This document shows, piece by piece, positions 55,592-64,000 of a DNA stretch of 64,000 nt. Position numbers and translations under genes: made by a program. This DNA comes from Coralloluteibacterium stylophorae (GTDB lineage Bacteria > Pseudomonadota > Gammaproteobacteria > Xanthomonadales > Xanthomonadaceae). Where the stretch lies: the NCBI RefSeq assembly GCF_018122625.2, contig NZ_JAGQFT020000002.1, forward strand, positions 372,001 through 436,000, in the 5' to 3' direction. The first letter of the stretch is position 1, and each line of letters begins with the position of its first letter. The notes below the pieces were generated by a model, which made no database searches, was not told where the DNA came from, and was given only the letters and a program-made list of their open reading frames with translations.

Positions 55592-56797
55592 ATGACCACC
55601 GAAGCCAACACCTCCAATCCGACCTCCCCCAAGCCCGGCGGCCGCCGCCGCCTGTTCCTGCGCCTGCTCGGCCTGGTGCTGGTCGTCGCGGCGATCGCGG
55701 CGGCCGCCTGGTACCTGCTGGTCGCGCGCTGGCACGAGGAGACCGACGACGCCTACGTGCAGGGCAACGTCGTGCAGATCACGCCGATGGTCGGCGGTAC
55801 CGTCGTCGGCATCGATGCAGAGGACGGCATGCTCGTGCACGCCGGGCAGCGTCTGGTGCAGCTCGATCCCGCCGACACCGAGATCGCGCTGGAACAGGCC
55901 GAGGCGAATCTCGCCCGGACCGTGCGCCAGGTGCGCGGCCTGTACCGAAACGTCGGCGGCGCCCAGGCCGACGTCGACACCCGCCGCGTCACCCTGTCCC
56001 GCGCCCGTGCCGACTACGAGCGGCGCAGGGCGCTGGTCGAGACCGGTGCGATCTCGGCCGAGGAGCTGGCCCACGCCCGCGACGCGCTGGCCGCCGCCGA
56101 GGCCGCGCTTTCGGCCTCCAGCGAGCAGCTCGAGGTCAGCCAGGCGCTGGTCGAGGATACTGAGGTCCGCAGCCATCCGGACGTGATGGCCGCCGCCGCA
56201 CAGGTACGGCAGGCCTGGCTCGCCCACGAGCGCTCGGAGATCCTCGCGCCGGTCACCGGCTACGTCGCACAGCGTGCGGTCCAGCTCGGCCAGCGCGTGC
56301 AGCCGGGCGCCACGCTGATGGCGGTGGTGCCGCTGGACGAGGTCTGGGTCGACGCCAACTTCAAGGAGACCCAGCTGGAGAAGATGCGCCTCGGCCAGCC
56401 GGTGACCCTGCACGCGGACCTGTACGGCGACGACGTCGCCTACCGCGGCACCGTCGAGAGCCTCGGCCTCGGCACCGGCAGCGCCTTCAGCCTGCTGCCG
56501 GCGCAGAACGCGTCGGGCAACTGGATCAAGATCGTGCAGCGCATCCCGGTGCGCATCGCGCTGGATCCGGAGACGCTGGAGGCCCACCCGCTGCGCATCG
56601 GCCTGTCGATGAACGTCGAGGTCGACCTGCACGGCGAGGGCCGGGGCGTGCTGCCGACCCAGCCGGCGAGCGAGCCGGTGCTGACCACCGACATCTATGC
56701 GCGGCAGCGCCACGAGGCCGATGCCCGCGCGCAGTCGATCATCGACCAGAACCTGCCGTCCGGGGACGGCGAGTCGGTCGCCGCCGCCACGCGCTGA
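55592..56797 (+). CDS. emrA: HlyD/EmrA-family membrane fusion protein
   Basis: A 401-aa periplasmic adaptor. One N-terminal membrane segment (about 22-44, LFLRLLGLVLVVAAIAAAAW) is followed by the typical ETDDAYVQGNVVQITPMVGG, a biotinyl-lipoyl half domain, a long helical hairpin (about 100-205), then EILAPVTGYVAQRAVQLGQR and VVPLDEVWVDANFKETQLEK. It should link the MFS pump in the inner membrane to the outer-membrane lipoprotein encoded just upstream. The gene ends 7 bases before emrB. Confidence 0.92.
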   Translation: MTTEANTSNPTSPKPGGRRRLFLRLLGLVLVVAAIAAAAWYLLVARWHEETDDAYVQGNVVQITPMVGGTVVGIDAEDGMLVHAGQRLVQLDPADTEIALEQAEANLARTVRQVRGLYRNVGGAQADVDTRRVTLSRARADYERRRALVETGAISAEELAHARDALAAAEAALSASSEQLEVSQALVEDTEVRSHPDVMAAAAQVRQAWLAHERSEILAPVTGYVAQRAVQLGQRVQPGATLMAVVPLDEVWVDANFKETQLEKMRLGQPVTLHADLYGDDVAYRGTVESLGLGTGSAFSLLPAQNASGNWIKIVQRIPVRIALDPETLEAHPLRIGLSMNVEVDLHGEGRGVLPTQPASEPVLTTDIYARQRHEADARAQSIIDQNLPSGDGESVAAATR

Positions 56798-56804
56798 GCC
56801 GGTC

Positions 56805-58370
56805 ATGGCCGATACCCCCAATGCCGTGGCGCCCGAGGCGCCGCGCGAGTTCCGGCCGCCGAGCCTGGCGCTGGCGACGATCGGCCTGTGCCTGGCCAGC
56901 TTCATGCAGGTGCTGGACACGACCATCGCCAACGTCTCGCTGCCGACCATCGCCGGCAACCTCGGCGCCAGCGCGAACCAGGGCACCTGGGTCATCACCT
57001 CGTTCGCGGTCTCCAACGCCATCGCGCTGCCGCTCACCGGCTTCCTGAGCCGGCGCTTCGGCGAGAGCCGCCTGTTCATCTGGGCGACGCTGGCGTTCGT
57101 GGCCGCGTCGCTGCTGTGCGGCGTCGCCGCGAGCATGGAGTTCCTGGTCGGCGCGCGCGCGCTGCAGGGCTTCGTCGCCGGGCCGATGTACCCGATCACC
57201 CAGGCGCTGCTGATCTCGATCTATCCGCGTGACAAACGCGGCACCGCGCTGGCGATCCTGGCCATGGTGACGGTCGTGGCGCCGATCGCCGGCCCCATCC
57301 TCGGCGGCTGGATCACCGACAACTACAGCTGGGAGTGGATCTTCTTCATCAACGTGCCGATCGGCATCGTCGCCGCGCTCGTCGTCGGCACCCAGATGCG
57401 CGGCCGGCCCGAGAGGACCGAGCGCCCGAAGATGGACTACGTCGGCCTGGTCACCCTGGTGATCGGCGTCGGCGCGCTGCAGACCCTGCTCGACCTGGGC
57501 AACGAGCGCGACTGGTTCGCCGATCCCTTCATCGTGGTGCTGGCGGTGGTGGCGGCGGTCGCGCTTTCGGTGTTCCTGATCTGGGAGCTCACCGACGAAG
57601 ACCCGATCGTCAACCTGCGCCTGTTCCGGCACCGCAACTTCTCCGCCGGCACCGCTGCGCTGGTGGTGGCCTATGCGGCGTTCTTCAGCGTCGGCCTGCT
57701 GGTGCCGCAGTGGCTGCAGCGCGACCTCGGCTACACCGCGATGTGGGCCGGGTTCGCCACCGCGCCGATCGGCGTGCTGCCGGTGCTGCTGACGCCGCTG
57801 GTGGGCAAGTTCGCGCCGCGTTTCGACCTGCGCATCCTCGCCAGCATCGCCTTCGTGGTGATGGCGATCACCAGCTTCTGGCGCTCGGACTTCAACCTCG
57901 AGGTCGACTTCGCGCGCGTCGCCGAGGTGCAGCTGCTGCAGGGCCTGGGCGTGGCGCTGTTCTTCATGCCGGTGCTGTCGATCCTGCTTTCCGATCTCGA
58001 CGGCAACGAAATCGCCGCCGGCTCGGGCCTCGCGACCTTCGTGCGCACGCTCGGCGGCAGCTTCGCCGCGTCGATCACCACCTACCTCTGGAACGAGCGC
58101 ACCACCGTGCACCATGCGCAGCTCACCGAGCACATCACCCCATACCAGCCGCAGGCCGCGCAGGCGGTGCAGCAGCTGGGGCAGGGCGACGTGCAGCACG
58201 GCGCGGCGATGCTCAACGCGATGATCGGCAACCAGGCCTCGCAGATCGCGTTCAACGAGATCTTCCATCTGCTCGGCTGGGCCTTCCTCAGCGTGATCGT
58301 GATGGTCTGGATCGCGAAGCCGCCGTTCACCGGCCGCGCCGGCGGCGCCGCGGCGGCGGGCGGACACTGA
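56805..58370 (+). CDS. emrB: DHA2-family MFS drug transporter (EmrB type)
   Basis: A 521-aa transporter with 14 predicted membrane segments, a drug:proton antiporter. The DHA2 motif near the start is SFMQVLDTTIANVSLPTIAG, followed by GFLSRRFGESRLFIWATLAF, ARALQGFVAGPMYPITQAL and YSWEWIFFINVPIGIVAALV. With EmrA and EmrC homologues upstream it would pump hydrophobic compounds straight across both membranes. The His/Gln-rich loop TVHHAQLTEHITPYQPQAAQ before the last segment is typical of EmrB. A hairpin follows the stop. Confidence 0.93.
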   Translation: MADTPNAVAPEAPREFRPPSLALATIGLCLASFMQVLDTTIANVSLPTIAGNLGASANQGTWVITSFAVSNAIALPLTGFLSRRFGESRLFIWATLAFVAASLLCGVAASMEFLVGARALQGFVAGPMYPITQALLISIYPRDKRGTALAILAMVTVVAPIAGPILGGWITDNYSWEWIFFINVPIGIVAALVVGTQMRGRPERTERPKMDYVGLVTLVIGVGALQTLLDLGNERDWFADPFIVVLAVVAAVALSVFLIWELTDEDPIVNLRLFRHRNFSAGTAALVVAYAAFFSVGLLVPQWLQRDLGYTAMWAGFATAPIGVLPVLLTPLVGKFAPRFDLRILASIAFVVMAITSFWRSDFNLEVDFARVAEVQLLQGLGVALFFMPVLSILLSDLDGNEIAAGSGLATFVRTLGGSFAASITTYLWNERTTVHHAQLTEHITPYQPQAAQAVQQLGQGDVQHGAAMLNAMIGNQASQIAFNEIFHLLGWAFLSVIVMVWIAKPPFTGRAGGAAAAGGH

Positions 58371-58398
58371 GCGGCCGCAGTGTGGCGCTGCGGCGCCG

Positions 58399-58415
58399 TG
58401 CCGCTACACGCGGCA
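58399..58415 (+). terminator. Hairpin after emrB
   Basis: TGCCGC and GCGGCA pair around TACAC, 28 bases after the emrB stop. There is no T-run; the efflux operon probably ends here. Confidence 0.4.
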
Positions 58416-58467
58416 TGCATGGCGCGCCGGAGAGACTGCACCGCGTTTCGCATACGAGGTGACGGCC

Positions 58468-59568
58468 ATGCCACGGCGACATGCCGCCATGGCGCTTGCG
58501 CTGGGGGCCCTGTGCGCGCCGCCCGAGGCGGCGGCGCAGGACATCGACGAGGGGCTGCGCCTGGGCGGTGCGATCCGCTTCACCACCGGCTGGCGCGACT
58601 ACGGGCCGTCCGAGGGCAACGGCGATGCCGATCTCGAGCTGCTGCGCGTCGATGCCAGCGGTCGCCGCGACGCGCTCGAGTTCTCGCTGCAGTACCGCTG
58701 GTACGAGACCTTCGATGCCGTGCACCACGCCTGGGTCGGCTGGCGCTTCGACGAGGGCCGCGGCCTGCGAGCGGGCGTGCAGCAGGTGCCGATCGGGCTG
58801 CTGCCGACCGCCTCGCACAGCTTCTGGTTCGGGTCCGGCTATTACCTCGGCGTCGAGGACGATTACGACCTCGGCCTGGTCTGGCGCGACATCGGCCCGG
58901 GCTCGAGCTGGCACGTGGGGCTGTTCGCCGGCGACGAGTACGGCACCGGCGACCGCTACGGGCGCTACTCCTTCGATGTCGCCGATGCGGGAGGACTCCG
59001 CTATCGCGAACGCGGGCAGCTCGTGGTCCGGCACGCGCGCCAGTTCGCTGCGGGCGACTGGGACATGGAGTTCGGCGCGACCGGCGGGCTCGGCCGCATC
59101 GAGAACCTCGACGACGGCGGCCACCCGCGGCGCGCGCTGGGCGCGGTGCACGCCCAGGCCACCCGCGGCGGCCTGTCGCTGCAGCTGCAGTGGCTGCGCT
59201 ACCACCATTCGGTGGACGGCGAGCGGATCGCGCTGGCGGCGTTCGACTTCCCGTTCGAGATCGCCGCGCGGGCCGACGTGCACACGTTCAACCTCGCCTA
59301 CGCCTTCGACATGGACGGCCGCTGGCTGGATTCGCTGACCTGCTACAACGACTTCAGCACCACCCAGGCCGGCGGCGGAGAAGGACTCGCCGATTCCTAC
59401 CAGAACGTCACCGGCTGCAGCCTCGGGAAGGGGCCGATGCTGACCTACGTGGACCTCATCACCGGGCGCAACATGTGGTTCGTCGGCGGCCCCGGGGTCG
59501 GCATCGACGCCGGCGACAGCGACCGTTGGCACTCGCGCCTCAACATCAACGTCGGCTTCTATTTCTGA
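58468..59568 (+). CDS. Predicted outer-membrane beta-barrel (porin-like) protein
   Basis: A 366-aa exported protein. A signal peptide (MPRRHAAMALALGALCAPPE, cleavage after AAAQ near residue 24) is followed by alternating amphipathic strands. These include LGGAIRFTTGWRDYGPSEGN and AWVGWRFDEGRGLRAGVQQV. The C-terminus is LNINVGFYF, ending in aromatic residues as required for barrel insertion by BamA. Two Cys (in LTCYND and VTGCSLG) could form a disulfide in a loop. It resembles phosphate-selective or carbohydrate porin-like proteins in general build, but I cannot name the family. ATG 58468 has GAGG at good distance; a GTG 9 bases earlier overlaps that site. Confidence 0.7.
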   Translation: MPRRHAAMALALGALCAPPEAAAQDIDEGLRLGGAIRFTTGWRDYGPSEGNGDADLELLRVDASGRRDALEFSLQYRWYETFDAVHHAWVGWRFDEGRGLRAGVQQVPIGLLPTASHSFWFGSGYYLGVEDDYDLGLVWRDIGPGSSWHVGLFAGDEYGTGDRYGRYSFDVADAGGLRYRERGQLVVRHARQFAAGDWDMEFGATGGLGRIENLDDGGHPRRALGAVHAQATRGGLSLQLQWLRYHHSVDGERIALAAFDFPFEIAARADVHTFNLAYAFDMDGRWLDSLTCYNDFSTTQAGGGEGLADSYQNVTGCSLGKGPMLTYVDLITGRNMWFVGGPGVGIDAGDSDRWHSRLNINVGFYF

Positions 59569-59603
59569 CCCGCGCGGTGCGCAGGGGCGCCATCGCGCGC
59601 TGC

Positions 59604-59609
59604 TATCCT
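59604..59609 (+). promoter_or_regulatory. Possible -10 box of the Bcr/CflA-type gene
   Basis: TATCCT in GCTATCCTGCCGCGCGCC lies 29 bases before the ATG and is followed by the recurrent GC-rich discriminator. No -35 was identified. Confidence 0.35.
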
Positions 59610-59638
59610 GCCGCGCGCCCCGCTCCGCACCCATCCCC

Positions 59639-60886
59639 ATGACCCCACAGCCTGCGGTACCCCGCGGCCGCATCGCCCTGCTGCTCGCCGGGCTGGCGAT
59701 GTTCGGCCCGTTCACCATCGACACCATCTTCCCGGCCTTCGGCGCGATCGGTCGCGACTACGCGGCGGGCAAGGTCGCGGTGCAGCAGACCATCAGCGTC
59801 TATCTCGTCGCCTACGCCGCGACCTGCCTGCTGCACGGGCCGCTGTCGGACGCGTTCGGGCGCAGGCGGGTGATCCTCGTCGGCGTCTCGGTGTTCCTGC
59901 TGGCGTCGATCGGCTGCGCGCTGGCCACCGACCTGCCGATGCTGCTCGGCTTCCGCGCGCTGCAGGGCGTCTCCGCCGGCGCCGGCCTGGTGGTCGGACG
60001 CGCGGTGATCCGCGACCTGTACGAAGGGCAGGACGCGCAGAGGCTCATGAGCCTGGTGATGCTGCTGTTCGGGGTGGCGCCGGGCATCGCGCCGATCATC
60101 GGCGGCTGGATCATGGCCTGGGCGGAATGGCACGCGATCTTCTGGTTCCTCGCGGCCTTCGCCGGGCTGCTGTTCCTGGCGACCGCGCTCGGACTGCCGG
60201 AGACGCATCCGCCGCAGGCGCGCACGCCGCTGCGCATGGGCCTGCTCTGGCGCAACAGTGCGGCGATGGTGCGCGACGGCGTGTTCATGCGCCTGGCCGT
60301 GGCCGGTGCCTTCAACTTCGGCGCGCTCTTCCTCTACATCGCCTCGGCGCCGGAGATCGTGCAGCGCTTCCTGGGATTGAACGAGCAGCAGTACGGCTGG
60401 CTGTTCGTGCCGGTGATCGTGGGGATGATGACCGGGTCGTTCCTGGCAGGACGTCTGTCCGGGCGCGTCGCGCCTACCCGGCTGGCGAACGTGGGTTTCG
60501 GATTCTGCGTGGCCGGCATGGCGCTGAACCTCGCCTACAGCGTGCTGGGCGAGCCGATGCTGCCGTGGACCATCCTGCCGCTGCCGCTGCTCTCCTTCGG
60601 CGTGGCGCTGGCCTTCCCGATCCTCACCCTGGTGCTGCTGGACATGTATCCGCAGCAGCGGGGCGCGGCCTCGTCGATGCAGGCCTTCGTCGGCCTGGTC
60701 AGCAATGCGGTGATCTCGGGCCTGCTGTCGCCGCTGCTGAGCGGTACGCCATTGCGGCTGGCGCTCGGCGCGGCCGCGTTCACGGCGACCGCGTGGGTGC
60801 TGTGGCGCTGGCACGTGGCCCACGCGACGCGCCTGCCGGCGCGGACGGAGCCGCCGGACGCGCTGCAGGCGGCGGACCGGCTCTGA
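59639..60886 (+). CDS. Bcr/CflA-family MFS efflux transporter
   Basis: A 415-aa, 12-segment drug:proton antiporter of the DHA1 family. The start region GLAMFGPFTIDTIFPAFGAI and the motif A loop GPLSDAFGRRRVILVGVSVF are typical, as are FRALQGVSAGAGLVVGRAVI with RDLYEG, and GIAPIIGGWIMAWAEWHAIF. Relatives export bicyclomycin, chloramphenicol or other small molecules; the substrate is unknown here. It has no ribosome site close to the ATG, and lies 70 bases after the porin-like gene. A strong hairpin follows. Confidence 0.9.
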   Translation: MTPQPAVPRGRIALLLAGLAMFGPFTIDTIFPAFGAIGRDYAAGKVAVQQTISVYLVAYAATCLLHGPLSDAFGRRRVILVGVSVFLLASIGCALATDLPMLLGFRALQGVSAGAGLVVGRAVIRDLYEGQDAQRLMSLVMLLFGVAPGIAPIIGGWIMAWAEWHAIFWFLAAFAGLLFLATALGLPETHPPQARTPLRMGLLWRNSAAMVRDGVFMRLAVAGAFNFGALFLYIASAPEIVQRFLGLNEQQYGWLFVPVIVGMMTGSFLAGRLSGRVAPTRLANVGFGFCVAGMALNLAYSVLGEPMLPWTILPLPLLSFGVALAFPILTLVLLDMYPQQRGAASSMQAFVGLVSNAVISGLLSPLLSGTPLRLALGAAAFTATAWVLWRWHVAHATRLPARTEPPDALQAADRL

Positions 60887-60894
60887 GGCGGAAC

Positions 60895-60923
60895 GGAGAC
60901 GCCCGGCATGGCCGGGCGTCTCC
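60895..60923. terminator. Bidirectional hairpin between convergent genes
   Basis: GGAGACGCCCGGC and GCCGGGCGTCTCC form a perfect 13-bp stem with an ATG loop. It lies in the 58-base gap between the Bcr/CflA gene and the M2 peptidase gene and can serve both. Confidence 0.7.
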
Positions 60924-60944
60924 GCAGCACACCGACCGGTGTCC

Positions 60945-62948
60945 TCAGCCGGCGGCGGCCGGCGTCGCCGCGGGATCCCAGCCGCAGGCGCGGCCCTGGT
61001 TCTGCTGGTCGAGCCAGTCGGACAGCGGCTGGAAGTAGTCCAGGATCGCACTGGCGTCGAGCTCGCCCTTGCCGGTCAGCTCCTCGAGCGTCTGCTGCCA
61101 CGGCTGGCTGGCGCCATGGGCGAGCATCGCCTGGAACTTCCGCCCGGCTTCCTCGTTGCCGTAGAAGCTGCAGCTGTGCAGCGGGCCCTCGTGCCCGGCC
61201 GCGTCGCAGAGCGCGCGGTAGAACTGGAACTGCAGGATGTGGGCGAGGAAGTAGCGCGTGTAGGGGGTGTTGCCCGGCACGTGGTACTTCGCGCCCGGGT
61301 CGAAGTAGTCCTCTCCGCGCGGGCCCGGCGGGGCTATGCCCTGGTACTCGGCGCGCAGGCGCCACCACGCGGCGTTGTACTCCTCGGGCGGGATCGACCC
61401 GTCGAACACGCCCCAGCGCCAGCGGTCGATCAGCAGGCCGAACGGCAGGAAGGCCACCTTCTCCAGCGCCATCTTCATCTGCGCGTTGATCAGCGCCTCG
61501 TTGCTCTGCGAGGGCGCGTCGAGCATGTCGATCGAGGCCAGGTACTCGGGCGTCATCGACAGCACGATGGTGTCGCCGATCGCCTCGTGGAAGCCGTCGT
61601 TGGCGCCGCTCTGGAACAGCGGCGGCTGGCCCTCGTAGGCGATGTAGTAATAGACGTGGCCGAGCTCGTGGTAGATGGTCGCGAAGTCCTCCTCGATCGG
61701 GCGGATGCACATCTTGATGCGCACGTCGTCGGCGAAGTCCATCGACCAGGCGCTGGCGTGGCAGACCACGTCGCGGTCGCGCGGCTTGACCAGCTGCGAG
61801 CGCACCCAGAAGCTCTCCGGCAACTCGGGCATGCCGAGCGAGACGTAGAAGTCCTCCGCGCGCTCGGTCATCTCGCGGGCGATGGCGACATCGGCCTCGC
61901 GCTCCAGCGTCATGGTCTCGGCGGGCGAGGGGGCATGGCCGAGCGCACGCCGGCGTTCGCCGAGCAGCGCCTCGCGGCGCGCCTCCAGCGCCGGGGTGAG
62001 GCTGATGCCGGACTCGGCCGGGTAGGGCGCCAGGATCGGCCACAGATTGCCCCACGACTGCGCCCACATGTTGCCGGTGAGGTGGGCCGGGATCATGTCG
62101 CCGACCTGGCCGCGCTCGGGGCCGTACTCCTCGACCAGCTTGGTGCGGGTGTAGCACTGCAGCTTGTCGTAGAGCGGCTTGACCTGGTTCCAGAGACGAT
62201 CGGTCTCGGCCTGGAAGGCGGCGGGCTCCATGTCGTAGCCCGAGCGCCACAGCGCGCCGGTGTCGGCGAAGCCCATCGCCTGCGCGCCCTCGTTGGAGAG
62301 CTCCACGAAGCGGGCGTAGTCGTCGCGCATCGGCACCGAGATCGAGCGCCAGCCGGTCCAGGCGTCGAGCTGATCCTCGTAGCTGCTGTCCGGGTCGGCC
62401 AGCACCTCCTCGAGTTCGCCGAGCTGGCGGCACTGCTGCTGCCCGTCCACCTCGCGGCAGTAGGTGCCGGCGCCGTAGGCCTGGTCGAGTCCGGTGGCGA
62501 TGCGGGTCAGCTCGGCGAGGCGTTCGGGATCCTTCGGCGCCGGCATCGGCGTCGCCAGCTTCAGCAGCGACAGCGCGCGCACGGTCTGCGCGCCGGCCCC
62601 GGCATCCTCGTACTGCCGCGCCTCCTCGACGAACTCGCCGAGCTGCTTCAGTCCGCGCTCGGTGGCCTTGGCGCTGACGGTGGCGCTGTCGGGCCCGATG
62701 TAAGTCTGCGACAGCCACTGCGCCGCGGTCTGCTCCGGATATTCCTCACGCATCGCCTGGTTGACGCGGGCGATGAAGGCGTCGGCGCCGGCGGCATCGC
62801 CTGCCGGGCGATCCGGACCGGCGGCCGACGCCGTGGCGTCCGCGGGCGGGGTGGCGGTGCCGGCCGGCGCGGCGGGTTCGGAGCCGCAGGCGGACAGGAG
62901 CAGGGTGGCGGCGATCGCGAACGCGAGCGGAGAGGATCGGAGAGTCAC
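60945..62948 (-). CDS. M2-family peptidyl-dipeptidase (bacterial ACE homologue), lipoprotein
   Basis: A 667-aa zinc metallopeptidase related to angiotensin-converting enzyme, releasing C-terminal dipeptides from peptides. The N-terminus has a signal with lipobox LSAC (cleavage before Cys 20), followed by a 30-residue Ala/Pro/Gly linker. The zinc site is HELGH at residues 427-431, with the third ligand Glu 455 in [15 protein letters not shown], the same 24-residue spacing as in ACE. The ends of the fold are covered ([20 protein letters not shown]). The start is GTG 62948, with no strong ribosome site. Such enzymes are found in Xanthomonas and Shewanella; the natural peptide substrate is unknown. 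Confidence 0.92.
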   Translation of the reverse strand: MTLRSSPLAFAIAATLLLSACGSEPAAPAGTATPPADATASAAGPDRPAGDAAGADAFIARVNQAMREEYPEQTAAQWLSQTYIGPDSATVSAKATERGLKQLGEFVEEARQYEDAGAGAQTVRALSLLKLATPMPAPKDPERLAELTRIATGLDQAYGAGTYCREVDGQQQCRQLGELEEVLADPDSSYEDQLDAWTGWRSISVPMRDDYARFVELSNEGAQAMGFADTGALWRSGYDMEPAAFQAETDRLWNQVKPLYDKLQCYTRTKLVEEYGPERGQVGDMIPAHLTGNMWAQSWGNLWPILAPYPAESGISLTPALEARREALLGERRRALGHAPSPAETMTLEREADVAIAREMTERAEDFYVSLGMPELPESFWVRSQLVKPRDRDVVCHASAWSMDFADDVRIKMCIRPIEEDFATIYHELGHVYYYIAYEGQPPLFQSGANDGFHEAIGDTIVLSMTPEYLASIDMLDAPSQSNEALINAQMKMALEKVAFLPFGLLIDRWRWGVFDGSIPPEEYNAAWWRLRAEYQGIAPPGPRGEDYFDPGAKYHVPGNTPYTRYFLAHILQFQFYRALCDAAGHEGPLHSCSFYGNEEAGRKFQAMLAHGASQPWQQTLEELTGKGELDASAILDYFQPLSDWLDQQNQGRACGWDPAATPAAAG

Positions 62949-62964
62949 GGCGCAAATCCGGCGG

Positions 62965-62978
62965 GCGCCTCGAGGCGC
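62965..62978 (-). other. Palindrome in the M2 peptidase leader
   Basis: GCGCCTCGAGGCGC is a perfect 14-base palindrome between the predicted promoter and the GTG start of the M2 gene. In RNA it would fold just ahead of the start codon and could lower or control translation. Confidence 0.4.
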
Positions 62979-62987
62979 GGGACCCGA

Positions 62988-63017
62988 AGGCTAGTGGGCG
63001 GCTCCCGCACCATGCAA
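62988..63017 (-). promoter_or_regulatory. Putative promoter of the M2 peptidase gene
   Basis: Minus-strand -35-like TTGCAT (63017-63012), 18-base spacer and -10-like TAGCCT (62993-62988), with CTAGCCTTC as also seen before the ArsR-type gene. Confidence 0.35.
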
Positions 63018-63034
63018 GACGAGGCGCCGCACGC

Positions 63035-64000
63035 TCAGCCCTGCTGCTGCGCGGCGTCCTGCGCCGCGTCCGGGACCTGGCCGCAGTCGGCGTTCTCGCC
63101 GCCGCCGAAGTCGAGCAGGGCCAGCAGGGCGGCCGGCGGTGCGATGGCGCCCAGGGCCGCGGCCGCAAGACCGCGCCTGGCCAGGCCGCCGGCGTCCGGT
63201 ACGATGGCGGGATCGGCCATCGTGCCGCGGATCCAGATCGGCGTGCGCACGCTCAGGAAGGTGTTGTCCTTGGGCTCGGGCTCGACGCGCAGGTCGATCT
63301 CCTCGGTCGAAAGGTTCACGCTGCCGCTGCCGACGATCAGGGTGTCTGTGGTGTCGAAGGCCAGCGCGCGTGCGCTGGCGGTGCCGTCCTCGACCTCGAG
63401 GTCGGCGAACGCGCAGCGCACGGTGACCTCGCGGTCCCTGCCGAGCCAGTAGCGCACCGACTGCGCGACGTCGAGTCCGGCCAGCTCGAGCAGCAGGTTG
63501 CTCATGTGCCCGCTGCCCATGCCGAGCCTGACCTCGCCGTTCGAGGTGCCCAGCATCTGCGCCACCGAGTTGCCGCGGCCTTCGAGGCTGATGTCCCCGG
63601 CGATGCGTCCGGCCGCCTGCTCCAGGAGGTCGGATGCCGGCACCAGACGCGGCAGTTCCAGGTTGCGCACGCCGATGTCGGCGCGCGTGCGGATCTCGGG
63701 TCGTCCGGCGTCGAGCTGGATCGTGCTGCGCACTTGGCCGCCGGCGACGCCGAAGTTCAGCGGATCCAGGCGCACCAGGCCCTTCTCCAGGGTCAGGTGC
63801 GCCTCCATGTCGTCGATCGGCCACCGCGGGGCCTCGATCCGCTGCGCGCGCAGGCGCACGTCGGCGTCGAGACTGTTGAGCTTCTCGAGGTCGTAGGGCT
63901 CGTCGGGCAACAGGCGGCCGCTGGCTTCCTGCTCGGCGGCGAGCTGCTCCTGTTCCTCGCTGGCGGTCTCGCCCTCGCCGGTCTCCGGCGGTGCGCCGAT
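63035..64000 (-). CDS. AsmA-family protein, C-terminal part
   Basis: The last 321 codons of a gene that continues beyond the right edge; the frame is open to base 64000. The sequence has the AsmA C-terminal pattern: YDLEKLNSLDADVRLRAQRI, PLNFGVAGGQVRSTIQLDAG, GNSVAQMLGTSNGEVRLGMG and GTMADPAIVPDAGGLARRGL. It ends in a Gln/Ala-rich tail with a single Cys in the last 20 residues. AsmA-like proteins are large inner-membrane-anchored periplasmic proteins that bridge towards the outer membrane and probably move phospholipids. An acidic Glu/Gln-rich segment lies at the window edge. The N-terminus is not visible. Confidence 0.8.
   Translation of the reverse strand: MGAPPETGEGETASEEQEQLAAEQEASGRLLPDEPYDLEKLNSLDADVRLRAQRIEAPRWPIDDMEAHLTLEKGLVRLDPLNFGVAGGQVRSTIQLDAGRPEIRTRADIGVRNLELPRLVPASDLLEQAAGRIAGDISLEGRGNSVAQMLGTSNGEVRLGMGSGHMSNLLLELAGLDVAQSVRYWLGRDREVTVRCAFADLEVEDGTASARALAFDTTDTLIVGSGSVNLSTEEIDLRVEPEPKDNTFLSVRTPIWIRGTMADPAIVPDAGGLARRGLAAAALGAIAPPAALLALLDFGGGENADCGQVPDAAQDAAQQQG

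Overview
The window is a dense, GC-rich (about 70 % by eye) bacterial chromosome segment carrying about 46 protein genes and no recognisable rRNA, tRNA, CRISPR array, prophage or insertion sequence. Gene content and order point to the Xanthomonadales/Lysobacterales group of Gammaproteobacteria (a Lysobacter-, Luteimonas- or Xanthomonas-like relative; the genus cannot be fixed by eye). Indicators are a fused CysN/CysC, a methionine synthase split into two genes behind an ArsR-methyltransferase regulator, a very large NAD-glutamate dehydrogenase, a MarR-OMF-MFP-MFS efflux operon like Stenotrophomonas emrRCAB, an ACE-like M2 peptidase and a REP-type repeat of the 'GTAGGAGCGGCTTCAGCC' kind.

Layout. 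1-2171 (+): end of cysD and cysNC (sulfate activation). 2180-6908 (-): an ArsR-SAM-methyltransferase regulator and the two halves of MetH, joined by 4-nt overlaps. 7063-15700 (+): acyl-CoA dehydrogenase, giant glutamate dehydrogenase, NAD kinase and a cytosolic 5'-nucleotidase. 15705-20260 (-): ispA, xseB, tilS, ogt and an Ada-AlkA fusion. 20497-37870 (-): a long conserved cluster, in transcription order pyrH-frr-uppS-cdsA-dxr-rseP-bamA-lpxD-fabZ-lpxA-lpxB-rnhB-dnaE-accA, which joins translation, isoprenoid, phospholipid, outer-membrane assembly and lipid A synthesis to replication and fatty-acid synthesis. 38035-41501 (-): rpsB, tsf and an HDOD-GGDEF protein. 41749-48128 (+): map-glnD-dapD, an ArsC/Spx-like protein, a secreted EF-hand protein and dapE. 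48160-53459 (-): an unknown 144-aa protein, a penicillin-acylase-family protein and parC. 53611-60886 (+): the MarR-controlled efflux operon, an outer-membrane barrel protein and a Bcr/CflA-type transporter. 60945-64000 (-): an M2 peptidyl-dipeptidase lipoprotein and the end of an AsmA-like protein cut by the window edge.

Most of the window is housekeeping. The less ordinary signals lie between genes. They are a family of elements built from GGGAAYC-type heptamer arms, including an 18-copy 7-bp minisatellite able to form G-quadruplexes; a long near-palindrome over the efflux-operon promoter; predicted near-leaderless starts for map and the MarR gene; a sigma-28-like -10 box before the HDOD-GGDEF gene; and a perfect 14-bp palindrome upstream of dnaE. 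I did not find a clearly novel multi-gene system. Promoter and operator calls were made by eye and are tentative.
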